Assembly: GCA_023376005.1 (NCBI GenBank)
Contig: CM042156.1
Location: forward strand, 42,600,605 to 42,664,604
DNA from: Doryteuthis pealeii
Taxonomy: Eukaryota; Mollusca; Cephalopoda; Myopsida; Loliginidae
Direction: 5' to 3'
Length of the DNA stretch: 64,000 bases
A program made the translations under genes and the position numbers. Below the pieces are notes generated by a model. That model ran no database searches and was not told the DNA's origin. It saw only the letters and a program-made list of their open reading frames with translations. Positions 10,515 to 21,375 of this stretch are shown here, piece after piece. Each line of letters starts with the position of its first letter. Positions within the stretch are counted from its first letter, which is position 1.

Positions 10515-10640
10515 AGTGTGTAGACTGCAAGGGAGACTCTATTAAAAACTGAACTTCATTTGATCACATGAGAGTATTTTGATCGGCCTATGAACTTTTC
10601 AGCCAACCCTTATGAAAGTTTTTTTCCCCTTTTTGCTGGA
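10515..10640 (+). repeat. Segmental duplication of the MITE right half and its flank
   Basis: Repeats 10326-10448 with few changes, including ~20 bp beyond the element end (TGAAAGTTTTT...TTGCTGGA). It is therefore a local DNA duplication and not a second insertion. Confidence 0.8.
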
Positions 10641-11009
10641 AATTTTGATATCAAAACAAATAAAATAGTTAATTTTTTCATTGCTCAACAAAGAATTCTC
10701 AACAGATAGTTTTCTTTTTTCTTTTTTTAGTTTTCTCTTTAAAAATACATTGAATAAACAAAAAAGCTAATCCTGATAGACTATTCAAGTTAATCTAATC
10801 TTATCCAATACTTGAAATTCATTAAACTGACTGGAAATTATGAGGGATAATTGTGTTGTAACCGAACAAAAGTTACTAAATGAAAAAATGTGCAAAATAA
10901 ACCTATTTTGAAATAGAGGTGTGAAGTGATGATTGAAAGCAACAATGGTAATCCATATCATCAATAAAACCCGCCAATGTTCACTAGTTTCCAGTTTGAT
11001 GTAAATGTT

Positions 11010-11400
11010 CACAAATGTGACAGTGCCGGAAATGGGGACGTACCATATTCTTGAAGAAAGCGGGTTAAGCTTTGTTTGGCGTGTAGAACGTTGACCTAAG
11101 ATCGAACCCGCGACCTTCGGAATATGAAAAGGTGATATTTGAGCTTAGCGCTGAAGATTGATTTAAGTCCCCTGTATGCTAAACCCAGATGCCTGTATGA
11201 AGGCTATAACACGGATATAAATAAACCAGGAGGAATGTAGGAGGGTCAGAATGAAACAGCGCGTGTAACGTGTTAGTCTTTGAAGAAGAAACAAGTTGAC
11301 TTTTTGTGCGCCCTCAACAGTTAAATTCAAAATTAAATTTTATTTTTCTGTGTGTCTAGTCTAACGCATGTCACTGTCCTGGTTAGGAAGATGAAATAAA
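11010..11400. other. Unclassified CpG-containing segment with a TATA-like motif
   Basis: Contains ATATAAATA near 11215, GGGTTCGATCTTAGG in complement near 11095, and a TGACA...TGTCA pair (about 11018 and 11369). It resembles an LTR or promoter remnant, but adjacent target duplications do not match, so no identity is claimed. Confidence 0.25.
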
Positions 11401-12013
11401 ACTGCCCTGTGGTGTGGGAAGGTTGGCCTTAAATAATAATCGATAGATCACTGCACTCCCCAAGATCACACATCCAGGCCAATTGTGCTTAGCGATGCCC
11501 GACCTGTGTGAAATTTGCATATGTGCCAACACAATCTCTAAACTTGGGAGTATGTTTTCCTTAAACCAAATTAGTCTCTTTCGGAGCCCCACCCTTAAGG
11601 CCAGACATATACGGAAGCGCTTCATTCTTGGAGGTAAGGAATCCTCTCGTCTACAAAAAATAACTAAACAGAAGTTGGAAATGTAATGGAATCTTTTATA
11701 ACATTAACAAAATACAATTCTTGCAGTGGCATGAAGAACATAAACCACTGCTAGTGGTATAAAACTACTCAGTCAGCATAATACTCCCATATTTATGAGG
11801 ATTAGAACATGCCATTACGTTCATAGATAGGGTACTGTCACAAAAAACACAAGTCGAGTGGCATAAATGGGTACATACTGAAATGGGTACATAACAAATT
11901 GGTATACATTCATTTTTCCTTTTAAGAACTCTTGTCAAATATTAAACAACTAACTGTATGTTTTTGGCAGGGCCCGTAATAGAGTCTCATTGGATCCCTA
12001 CTCTACTACATAT

Positions 12014-12297
12014 TAACTTGCCTTCCACTTGTCCTTCGGGGTGGGGCTCCAGTGAGCTTCGGCTGCTGGACCGGTAAAGTACAATTAATAGCGTCGATCC
12101 CAGGGGGCTTTCCCCCAGGCAATACCTACCCCCTTGGGGGCAGGGCTGGGTTTATTGCCAGCACCTTAAGGGGAAATGCCGACAGGATCGACACAATTTT
12201 TGTTCTTTCCCACCCATGAGCTTCGGCTTGTGGGTGGGCCCATGTTAAAACGAGGCCTTGTGCCCAGCCCATACAAGTGGGGTATGAGGCAAATACC
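12014..12297 (+). mobile_element. GC-rich, highly self-complementary element of unknown type
   Basis: The insert is bounded by direct repeats CTCTACTACATAT (12001-12013 and 12298-12310), like a 13-bp target duplication. Inside: a 13-bp stem 12209-12238 with two G-U pairs closed by a cUUCGg loop; a second GAGC-UUCG-GCU hairpin at about 12052-12071; GGGGG-CTTT-CCCCC near 12103-12116 and CCCCC-TT-GGGGG near 12129-12140; long-range helices CCACTTG (12025-12031) with CAAGTGG (12274-12280), GTCGATCC (12093-12100) with GGATCGAC (12185-12192), GGCAATA (12118-12124) with TATTGCC (12153-12159). It has no frame of note. I do not recognise the family. It could be a structured RNA, a retroposed RNA or a foldback DNA element. 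Confidence 0.55.
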
Positions 12298-12899
12298 CTC
12301 TACTACATATCAATTTTTATAAAGTAGGTTTCATATAAAATATATATGAAACCTGCTCTTCTGGGAACCCCCAAACAGGCTTGGGCCCCCTCTGGTCAGT
12401 GGTTCAGGGGTAATATGTGTGGGACCTAGTTCCTGGCCTTGCCCAGATTATATAGTATCTGGTTAAATTCAAGTATACACTTTTTACATCTTATTACTCG
12501 CCATTGGATAGCAGTACCTATTGCTTGATGTGCTTATTGTGAAAATGTTACACTGGAAGTTTGAGCATGTTAACCCCCATTTACCAATAACACAATCTTT
12601 TTTAAAAGGGGGTGAGATGCAATATCAAGTGTTATCATTAATGCAAGTGGTCCTAATGGACAGAATGCTCGATATGGAAATTCATTAAATTTTCATTCCA
12701 CATAACCTATCTATTTTTTCCTTTTTTTTTCTCTTACCACAGCAGGTAATTTAGTCCCTAGTGACCCCAAATTAATTCCAGGTGAATTAAAAAGTAAAGA
12801 GTATAAAGACAAGACTGAGAAACCGTTGAGATAGGTTTTAATATCAAAACAGACACACCAGTTATAACAGTTCAATCTGAAAACAAAATGCCCGCGCAT

Positions 12900-12964
12900 G
12901 TGTGTGTGTGTGTGTGTGTATAATATAATATATATATATATATATAATATATATATATATATAT
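12900..12964. repeat. (TG)n then (TA)n microsatellite
   Basis: TG tract 12900-12919, then TA-rich tract 12921-12964, abutting a C-family SINE. Confidence 0.9.
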
Positions 12965-12966
12965 AG

Positions 12967-13213
12967 TAAAGTCGTCGAGGCAGCCTAATGTCGGTATCAG
13001 CCAGACAGCGAGGGAGTCTATCCCCTTTTCAATAGCGCAAGACAAGGAGATTATTTTAGCATCTGAGGTGGAGCGCCACACCTACCATCAGCTCCTCACT
13101 TTACTGCACAGATCCCTGTGCTACTCATTCGCTGAGTTGGCGAGGACCAGTATCGAACTAGGAACCTTGTGGTTTCTAGCCGAACGCTCTACCGACTGAG
13201 CTAACCTGGCCCT

Positions 13214-13214
<1 letters not shown>
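12967..13214 (-). mobile_element. SINE family C, near full length
   Basis: The minus-strand head (13214 leftward) shows TTAGCTCAGTCGGTAGAGCG and GTTCGATACTGG. The tail ends with GACTTTACTA near 12967. No TSD could be read because both sides are microsatellite. Confidence 0.85.

Positions 13215-13218
<4 letters not shown>

Positions 13219-13248
<30 letters not shown>
13219..13248. repeat. (AC)n microsatellite
   Basis: AC tract next to the SINE head. Confidence 0.95.
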
Positions 13249-13654
13249 TTCCTAAAGGGCTAGGGAGATTAATCAAAGAAAATAACTATTTAATTTACAA
13301 CATCGTGGTAAATATAAATTACTACCACTGGATTCTTTGTAAAATTCTGCCCGAACTTGGTACAGGGTTTTGTTTTCTATTGCATTCTGAGACGAATAAA
13401 CAGACACACCACATGTATAGTATGAGATTTTGTATAAATTGCAATGGAAAAATTTTGATGGATGAGACTGTCCAACTTAACAAGAAATTAACTTTCTTAC
13501 CTACATTTATATTAATTTTCAAAGCTTAATAGGTTTTCTTTAGATTTTCTAGGCTTATGATTTTTAAATGATAGACTCGAGGTTTAACTGATAACTTTAT
13601 TCATATAATGAGTATTGTAAGATTATAATTATGTAATAGTCATTTACTAAGCTT

Positions 13655-13770
13655 ATCTTAGTTTGGCACAAGGACAGTAGTATGGGACACCCAGTGATAA
13701 TCACTAACTAGTAATGATCTGCTAGCCTAGCTTACAAACCTTTTCGCCATGTGAGGTGCACACCATTAAT
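13655..13770 (-). mobile_element. SINE family E, old copy
   Basis: Minus-strand tRNA-like head similar to 14982 and 60190, with the downstream TGGGTGTCCCATACTACTGT block (complement near 13680). Diverged. Confidence 0.5.
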
Positions 13771-13779
13771 TAATTGGTT

Positions 13780-14575
13780 GTTTTTTGACACATCAACACT
13801 TTTTGGGTCATTAAATGCTGAATCAAGTCCTTTTGATAAACAAATTGTTACAATACCTTCTGTTGCTTAAGTGGTTACCCAATTAAGTATTGAACAGACT
13901 CATCACTGCTTAACTTTAATCTAGTGCAGTGGTTCTCAACTTGGGGCCAGGCAAGTAAAAATAATTTAATCATAAAAATGCAATAGGATTTTTTAAACAT
14001 TGAATGGCTAGAGGGGAGAGTCCACCATAAAATAGGGATCAAAGGGATACATAGGTAAAAAAAAACGGTTGTTAACCTCTGATCTAGTGGGAACCAGTGC
14101 TTTCAGCATGACTTGACCGTAATACCATTATTTAAGATAGATTGTCTTTAGGGAATAAATATATTATTGTGTTAGATTCATTTTCCTCTGGGTGAATGTT
14201 TTTTGAGATTATGTAGTTGATGTGCTTCTTATCTGTAACCACTGTTTTTCTTTTGTTTCTTTCTTTTTTTTCTTTTCAATTAAAAAAGAAAATTCTATTT
14301 GGTAATCATGAAATTAAGAAGAAAAAAAAAGGCTTATTTTCTCTTTTATATTTAGAAAATAATTCAATCTTCCTAATCTGTGAATTATCAAAGCAGATTC
14401 ATTTTAAAGTTTGTAATTTAAGTTGTTTTTTTCATCTGATTTCAATAGTATTTATTATCTAACACAGTTTCTTTGTAATTATTAATCAGGCATTATCTAA
14501 CAAAACATAATCTCTTAAGCTTTACATTAACTGACATTATACCTGCTAAGCTGATTATTTGTCTGAATTTTTGAG
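13780..14575. other. No recognised feature
   Basis: AT-rich. The 81-codon frame at 14217-14462 is low-complexity and shows no domain. Confidence 0.5.
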
Positions 14576-14579
14576 ATGA

Positions 14580-14725
14580 GGCTTTGATATGTATTATTTT
14601 GATTTTTCAGACTTCTCATCGTTATTGTGAAATTTACATACATACACGTTGGTCGAGACGTTGTGTATATGTATTTCACAATAAAGAAAAGGACAACAGT
14701 CTGAAAAATAAAAATGATGCTAAAC
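14580..14725 (+). mobile_element. Decayed palindromic element, hammerhead-element relative
   Basis: Imperfect inverted repeat (TTTTTCAGACTT...AGTCTGAAAAAT) around GGTCGAGACGTTGTGT. The segment GAGACGTTGTGTATAT...CAATAAA recurs at 33055-33105. It resembles the CGAAACGTTG end seen after hammerhead-like cores in Penelope-like repeats, but the CUGANGA half is not preserved. The link is inference. Confidence 0.4.
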
Positions 14726-14979
14726 TGATGTTACTAAAAATGTAATGAAGGTAGCATCAAAATTATTAGAGATTGGAAACCTTTATAAGCAGCTGATAAT
14801 CCATGCTAATTGTGTTAGCTTTTGTTAAATGCACCTATGTATTTTATCTTCACCTCTAAAGCAACATAAAAGAATATACTTTCCACTTGACAATACTTCT
14901 TTTTTTTTTCTTTCATTTTCATGCAGCAATGGTTTATTGATCCCCTCTAACTCCATCTCAAATTTCTTGGAATATGATT

Positions 14980-15066
14980 CATCGTGGTGCAATGGTTACT
15001 AAGCTAGCTTGCAGATCCATTATTACTGAACAGCAAATTCGATCCTCGTTGGATGCCCCATAAAAA
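14980..15066 (+). mobile_element. SINE family E head
   Basis: CGTGGTGCAATGGTTACT (A-box-like) and AAATTCGATCCTCGTTGGA (B-box-like) spaced as in a tRNA-derived SINE. Ends in A runs. Confidence 0.65.
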
Positions 15067-17077
15067 AAAATATCCATGTAAAAAAAAAAAATTAACTGGC
15101 CTAGTGGGAGATCAGGAACCTTATGAATAGAGCCTATATTTACATATTAAAAACATTTTCGATAAATTTCTTAATTATATAAATGAAGTAAATCACTTGA
15201 AAATGGGCACATCTTCAAGAGAAAAAACTTTAAAAAATGCACCATTTGACATACAGATTTTAATTTTTTAAATTCACCCATGTTAAAGGTTATTTTTTTT
15301 TTTTTTTTAAATAATATAGCAAAAATTACTTTAGATATAAAGAAGTTTAATTTTTTCCGAATATTGTTGAATATTGAATATTGATTTTGATTTTTTTTTT
15401 TTTTTTTTTTCTTTTTTTTAAATTATCGATAGATTTTTATTTAAAATTTTTTATATTCAGTAGACTTTTAGAAAAACAAATTTATCAATAGATTTTAAAA
15501 AATTCTTTTATCAGATTTTAAAAAAATTATCAATAGAGTCTATTGATAATTTTAAATAAGTCTATTGAATAGACTGATCTAAAATTTAAAAAAAAAAAAT
15601 ATCAATAGACTTTTTAAAAAAGATTTTTTTTATTATCAATAGATTTTTAAAAAAAATTATCAATATACTTTTCAGCATTTAATACCATCCTTGAATAATA
15701 ATCTCAGTTGATTTATTTTCTAGTGCACAGTTCTATTTTTCTGGTTAAATCAAAGTAACTATCAGTTGTTTGATAAGTAACCTGACCATCTTGGCCGTTT
15801 CTCTTCTCTTCAGTAACCAAATTTTACATCCTATCCACTGCTGTTGCTGCTTCTCCCTCTACCCCCTTTTCAGTGGTGTGTATGTGTGGGTGGGCGTCAG
15901 TGCCAATTAATAGCCGCTTCTATAATTTTATTTTCGTATTTACTCTTGAATTAATTAATTTTAGTTTAAAAATACAGTTAAATTTCTGCACTCAGTCACC
16001 AACGAAGTAGATATTTGTTTACTCCTGATATTTTCATTGCGTCGACAAGGACGTCTGTCTAAAGGAGATTTTCATGACAAGGGAGGTAATTAGTGAAAAT
16101 TACATTCACTATTCCCTGCTATTGAATTTTTCTGGTACAATGCGATTATTTCAGTGATATATTCTTAGAAATAATTGTACAAGTTTAATTTATTTTCAGC
16201 CAGAATAATGTAAATTCAGTTTTTTTATTTTTTATTTTTTTGACACATGAAGCAAATGTTAGGCATTAAATTAAAGCTTAATTAATTTGTCTCTGGTTTA
16301 ACCAGAATTCTTAATGTTAGAACCTCAAGTTAGGCTTATTTGTTTTATTTGTATTGGCAACAAACAACCTTGCTGATAAATTGATTATCAATAACAATGC
16401 TTTTAAGAATCCTCTTTTTGCAACAGCTGGGACATAGTATTTTTAAAATTATCACTTGATCTATTTTAATTATATCAAAGTATTAATCTTCTGAAGTCCT
16501 TATTGCTGTACTAGTGTTAGCTTTTATACATGTCTCACTTAAATTCTTTATTGTACATCTCCACAGTGATTTGATGACTGTTTTTCTTATGTTTTGACTT
16601 TGTTTTCATTAGGCTTATATTCAATGAGGTAGGATAATTTTTTAAATGAAATGAAATGAAATTTGTGTACAGTGCTCAGGTGCACCACAACTCATCAAAG
16701 TCTCATGTCAAGTACACAGAATAATGTAGTGTCTATACTTTAAATGTTTGGGAATCATATAACTACTTATGAGGGAGGGGAGCAGGATAAAATTTATTTA
16801 AAGCTCTTCTTCCACCAAATAAAAATGTGTATGTTCGGTTTTGTATTAAAATTTAAACCCACATGAAGTTTATAAATTTAAGCTCTGTTCTTAAGGAAAA
16901 GAATTAAAATAAGAGATAATTTACAATCTTAATTTTTTTAATAAAAGTTTAAAGAAAAGGGGTGATACTTTGATACCAAAATTTTATTTTTGCCATACCT
17001 ATAACAATTTCAACCCATCCAGGGTTATTTTATGCCTAAAGGATAGAGAATCCCTTTCATATTTACATTTTTTGTGT

Positions 17078-17111
<34 letters not shown>

Positions 17112-17154
17112 ACATAGTTCTATTGAGTATAAATAAATTTAAACATGTTTGATC
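15067..17154. other. AT-rich stretch without genes; degenerate ATCAATAG repeats at 15420-15670
   Basis: From 15420 to 15670 the words ATCAATAGA/TCTATTGAT alternate with T or A runs, giving a weak tandem and inverted pattern. A poly-T run lies at 17080-17109. The rest shows no frame or element end. Confidence 0.5.
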
Positions 17155-17287
17155 CATTTGATGGGACCTTAACCACTCCAAGTCAGGGTAGACATGGGAG
17201 TAATAGCAATGAAGTGTTACTCACACTCTTCAGATTTCTAGAACTGGAGCCTCGCCATGCAATTTAGTGTCATACCCAGGGCACCAC
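17155..17287 (-). mobile_element. SINE family B fragment
   Basis: Complement of the B body: GGGTATGACACTAAATTGCA, CTCCAGTTCTAG and GTGGTTAAGGTCCCATC. Diverged and truncated. Confidence 0.6.
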
Positions 17288-17515
17288 TTTTTGTGGAGAT
17301 CTTACCCATCTGCAGAGAATACTGTCAGTGTATTCTAAGCCCCACTGACAAAGCAGTGAAAACAAAAGAGAAAGCAGGGGACTTGTCATATGGTCGTGAA
17401 TCATTGCCTTTGTCTAGAAATTTCAATATAAACTGATTGTTACTATTACTGATAAAATAATAAAATTCGAAGGCAATACAATGCGTAAAAAATAAAGACA
17501 AAAAGATGTTTATAT

Positions 17516-17554
17516 GTCTAATTGATTTCAAAGCGAAGCTTTATCGTCAGAGAC
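17516..17554 (-). ncRNA. Mirror copy of the hammerhead-like motif, opposite strand
   Basis: Minus-strand arm of the same palindrome: GTCT-CTGACGA-T-AAAGC/GCTTT-GAAA and AGAC, with one change in stem III (ATCAAT instead of ATCGAT). Confidence 0.5.
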
Positions 17555-17593
17555 TGATTTCAGAAATGACGTGCTTATTCATTTCTGAAATCA

Positions 17594-17632
17594 GTCTCTG
17601 ACGATAAAGCTTCGCTTTGAAATCGATTAGAC
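17594..17632 (+). ncRNA. Candidate type I hammerhead ribozyme
   Basis: GTCT (17594-17597), CTGACGA (17598-17604), extra T, stem II AAAGC/GCTTT with loop TTC (17606-17618), GAA plus A15.1, palindromic ATCGAT, H17 T (17628), AGAC (17629-17632). Compared with 1276-1314, the fifth stem II pair changed from T-A to C-G with pairing kept. Confidence 0.6.
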
Positions 17633-17808
17633 ATATAAACATCTTTTTGTCTTTATTTTTTACGCATTGTATTGCCTTCGAATTTTATTATTTTATAACA
17701 TACTTAACAATGCTTCAAGCAAATTACCAATTACTTTTATTACTGATAAGTTTATATAACTTATTGATTTGCTGCCTCTCGTAGAGTGACAACTCCATCC
17801 ATTTCAGA

Positions 17809-18382
17809 TACCATATACTGACTTGAAACCTAAAATTAATAGATTCCTTCATACAAAATGGCAGCAACACTGGAATAACTGTATCCACAATAAACTCTTC
17901 CTAATCAAACCGACTTTGGGAGGCTGCAGACCAACTTTAAGGAAGTCTTTATGTCCCGATTATGCATTGGTCATACAAAACTAACGCACTCTTATATACT
18001 CAAACAAGAACAACAACCACAATGTGAAACATGTCAAACACCCCTGACAGTTAAACACTTATTGATGGAATGCAGATTTTTTGCTCGCATCAGAAACCAT
18101 TATTTTAAAGCAAACAATATGAAGGATCTGTTTGAAAATGTTAACATTGGGGATATTTTCTCCTTTTTGAGGGAAATAAAATTATACCATAGAATATAGA
18201 CATGAAACAAATCAATGCCATACAATATAATTCCCAATAATGCTAACACATTGTTAAAACCAATTACTAAAAGTATATATATGAATGCACAATATGTATA
18301 ACACCCCAACCGCTAGGCATGATATAACCCTGGACGGGTTGATATGCCGTTAAAATTAATAAACCAACCAACCAACCAACCA
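17809..18382 (+). mobile_element. 5'-truncated LINE, I/Nimb-like, with 14-bp TSD
   Basis: Direct repeats CCATCCATTTCAGA at 17795-17808 and 18383-18396 bound a 574-bp insert that ends in (AACC)n after GGGTTGATATGCCGTTAAAA. It is the 3' end of a LINE: last part of the ORF, 3' UTR and a simple-repeat tail. A second copy is at 25872-26420. Confidence 0.85.
17951..18199 (+). pseudogene. C-terminal end of LINE polyprotein, frameshifted copy
   Basis: The fragment encodes the end of a non-LTR retrotransposon ORF2. After SRLCIGHTKLTHSYILK it has CETCQTPLTVKHLLMEC, a C-X2-C-X7-H-X4-C zinc knuckle that follows the RNase H region in I/Ingi/Nimb-type LINEs, then ~40 residues to the stop. Upstream, the reading continues as HTKWQQHWNN...KPTLGGCRPTLRKS, but 16 bp present in the 26-kb copy are missing before the ATG, which breaks the frame. 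The ATG is therefore not a true start. No endonuclease or polymerase domain remains, so this is a dead 5'-truncated copy. Nimb rather than another I-group clade is a judgement from sequence style. Confidence 0.8.
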
Positions 18383-18489
18383 TCCATCCATTTCAGAACA
18401 TAAAAGATCTCCAAATTCCCCATTTATGCCTAAACTATAATTCTTTCATATAATCATAATATCCAAATATTGCCATTAGAGGCATCCAT

Positions 18490-18625
18490 AGAGTAAGGGT
18501 AATCATTATAGGAAATAGACACAAATTCAAATCCTAGATGACGCTGTTTGCATTTCACATAACCCATGGGAAAGGTATGAACCCAACTATTCTCCCGCCA
18601 GTTATGAGTAAAATAGTAGATTATT
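18490..18625 (+). mobile_element. SINE family A fragment
   Basis: GGAAATAGACACAAATTCAA, TTTGCATTTCACATAACCCA, GGGAAAGGTATGAACCCAAC and CTATTCTCCCGCCAG follow the A body. A tail-like piece (GGGTTGATAGGTCATAAAAC) lies at 18719-18738. Confidence 0.7.
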
Positions 18626-19139
18626 TATTTATTTAGATGGGGGGACCATTTAAACAACAGTGGGTACTCTAAGAGACTGAATATAAAAATGACTTCATTC
18701 GCACTAGATGATCTGACAAGGGTTGATAGGTCATAAAACAAAACAACGAACTAGTGTTTGGCATTTTGCTTGGAACATTTGGGTTTTGTCAATCCAGTTT
18801 TAGTATGAGGTGACATATCCATAAATCAATAATTGTTCCTTGAGATTTAAAAAAAATCCTGTCCACAATTTTTTTTTTTTTTTTGTTCTCTGTAGTATAA
18901 CCTACTTTACCTGGATGATATTGTTCTGTATAGTTTTAATATTTATTTCAAATCAAAATTATTTAGAATTTCTGCATATTTTTTCTCTTATTCATCCGGG
19001 TTGGTATTGGAAATGTTGTTCATTCCTTAGTCATGCCCTTACCCACATTGAATGTATTCCCACTTCTAGCTCTTGTAGAATATTGAATTATGAAAATCTT
19101 TTGAAAGGGTCCAAAAATTCAAGGTAATATCAATCCTTT

Positions 19140-19540
19140 GAAAGTCTCTCTAGCAAACGAAATGCAATTCCTTTCCCAACCGAACTCGCCACTCTCACTT
19201 TAAATAGCAGTCGTCAGATTTCACTTGCCGTCCAAACACTTTCTTCCTCACTCGCCCTGTCAGCGACAGTCCGTCTTTATTTCTGCTCGTTCGAATGCAC
19301 TTATGCAAATTCGGATATACTTTATTTGGGTCTCTACTAACAATACCTCAGCTACGAGGAGGTAGTGAGTTCGAGTATCCATAGCCACTCGCCACAGGCC
19401 AAACATATCCTGACAAGCTTTGTTTGTGGGGGCTGGGAATCCACTTGTTCATAGGGCTGCCTTTCAGTCTCGTCACAGAAAAAAACCCCAAAAAAACCCC
19501 AAAAAACACTTTGTGTAATCAATTTTCCCAATTGCAAAAG
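19140..19540. other. Unclassified segment with raised CpG
   Basis: 19170-19330 is pyrimidine-rich with several CpG. 19345-19400 contains a tRNA B-box-like GTGAGTTCGAGTATCC. It may be another old SINE or LTR. No termini were identified. Confidence 0.25.
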
Positions 19541-19867
19541 TCCGGCAACTAAATCTTTCTTCCTTCAACAATATTCTAGCACTCTTCAACCATGTCATAA
19601 GCATCTCGCTTGCCAAGAATCAGAATTGTCTCTCTCCCAGCCTTCACTGTGACCCGCATAATAAAGCAGGTGGTCATACTAAATCTGGGTGCTTCCATTC
19701 ACAACTCTTAACATCCTGGCCTTTTTACACCATGACAAAACCATCTGCTGCCCACACAAAATCTTAACACTGAGCATCCAGTCAAATACGCTGACACTTT
19801 GAATCTGGTGAATGTCTATCATGACAGATATTTACAAACTAATTAATTATTCCAACTTTTCTATTTT

Positions 19868-20092
19868 GGGGTGGGGGTGGTCCCCATAATGTGGCTAATA
19901 TGCTAGACTGCGAGATCGTAGTGAGTTCAACCTCCAGTCATCCTATTACATTGCCTTTTGGACTAATACTCTTGTGAAAGGTATGAACCCCCTCATCCTC
20001 CAGCTGTGTGTTAAATAGTATCACTACTGTTCTTCAATGATGGCTTTAGCAACAAATAACCCATGAAAATTCATATACAAAGAAACCAAACT
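19868..20092 (+). mobile_element. SINE family D
   Basis: tRNA-like head ATGTGGCTAATATGCTAGAC and GTGAGTTCAACCTCCAGTC, body CTTTTGGACTAATACTCTTG and CACTACTGTTCTTC, tail AAATAACCCATGAAAATTCA. Tail shared with families B and the LINE at 61.5 kb. Confidence 0.8.
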
Positions 20093-20361
20093 TAAAACTG
20101 TTTGGGTTAGTCAGGTGTGTCTGTATGTCAGTGCTTGTAAGAATCTATTCCTTGGCATGGGTAGCAATATAGGGAAAGGCTGGTTGATATAGATGTCATC
20201 TCTCATCCATAAGTTAGTAACTAAGTAAACTTAACCATAAACAGTTACTACTGTTAGCTTATAAAATCTGATCTAAGTTCGTTTTTTGTTAAATCTTACT
20301 GCGATTTATTGCTTTGTAAATAAAGAAGCTGAGCATTTGATATAATCTATATCGGGGGGGG

Positions 20362-20582
20362 GGGGAGAAAGACTCTGCAACACATTTTCAAATCCTGGAC
20401 TAGGCTGGCTGCATTTCACTTAGTGCCAATATCTTAGGGAAGGGAATGAATCCAACTATTCTCCCTTCAGCTGTGGGTAAATAGGACAAACTGGGCTCTT
20501 TAACTTTGATATGGCAACCAGTGTAGGAGAAGGAAAACTCTGAATTCAAACCTGTTAACCCTGTTTCAAAAGAATTGGTCTT

Positions 20583-20642
<60 letters not shown>
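20362..20642 (+). mobile_element. SINE family A followed by a (TA)n tract
   Basis: A body from ACATTTTCAAATCCTGG to TCTGAATTCAAACCTG, 5' truncated. TA tract 20586-20642 replaces the end of the 3' region. Confidence 0.8.
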
Positions 20643-20644
<2 letters not shown>

Positions 20645-21091
20645 CAACAAAAATTACTGCTAGTAACTTCATACCAAATGTTTCCTCTTTTTGATAACTG
20701 CAACTTCCTATTTCTGACCTAATAATAGGAAATCATTTTTTCTTTTTAAACTTTAGGGAATGAATATTACTGAAACTAATGTTTACTCTAACTGCAAAAT
20801 CTATTGCAGATATTAACTAAGCTTGTTTTGCACTAGGTTTGATTATAGACTGCAATGAAGATTAAACTTATTGCACTATGGTAGACATCCTCTATAATTC
20901 AGTTTTTGATAAATTCGACTCTTTCCTTTCTTAATACATACTTGACTACTAATACAATATAAATACAACCATAGACTTAAGATTAATGTTGACCTGATGT
21001 TTTAATTAAAAACTCATTGTACACAAAAAAAAAAAAAAAAAATACTCCATTCTCATTAGCCAAATCTTTTTATAAATTACATGTGGGTAAA

Positions 21092-21375
21092 ACTGAACCC
21101 GAGATTGAGACTCATTTTGGATATCTGGGCAATGTGGAGAACCCCTTTATTGTTATTACTGCCAGGTCCACTCTAGCTTGAAGTGGTAGTACAAATTAGG
21201 GTCATATCTGTGGATCAAATAGATCCTTCAAAATTATTTGTATTCCATAGGACTGTGTGCACCCCCCCCCAAAAAAAACCCCAACAAAACTTTAATTATA
21301 CAAGAAATAAAAATATAAACGCGATTCCCAACCTTTAGACATAAAATAACCTTAGATGGGTTAAAATCAATCAGA
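21092..21375 (+). mobile_element. SINE family B, old copy
   Basis: GGGCAATGTGGAGAACCCCT, GGTCCACTCTAGCTTGAAG, and the tail ACATAAAATAACCTTAGATG. Interrupted by a C/A run (21259-21276). Diverged. Confidence 0.65.

Larger units (their letters stand above)
17456..17737 (+). mobile_element. Palindromic hammerhead-bearing element, PAL1 copy 2, with 12-bp TSD
   Basis: Flanked by direct repeats TATTACTGATAA (17444-17455 and 17738-17749). An inverted repeat covers 17452-17696 with a ~9-nt loop, followed by a unique tail (17697-17737, ACTTAACAATGCTTCAAGC). It is the same family as 1121-1379. There it lies the other way round, with the tail on the left. The variable-length duplication indicates retroposition or endonuclease-made insertion and not a cut-and-paste DNA transposon. 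Assigning it to Penelope-like or retrozyme mobilisation is inference. Confidence 0.75.

Noticed and set aside
10251..10640. Two independent mariner MITE insertions
   Set aside because: Flanking non-element DNA is duplicated together with the MITE end, so it is one insertion plus a local duplication.
11010..11400. Solo LTR with TGACA...TGTCA ends
   Set aside because: The bases adjacent to the supposed ends do not form a target duplication and no second copy exists in the window.
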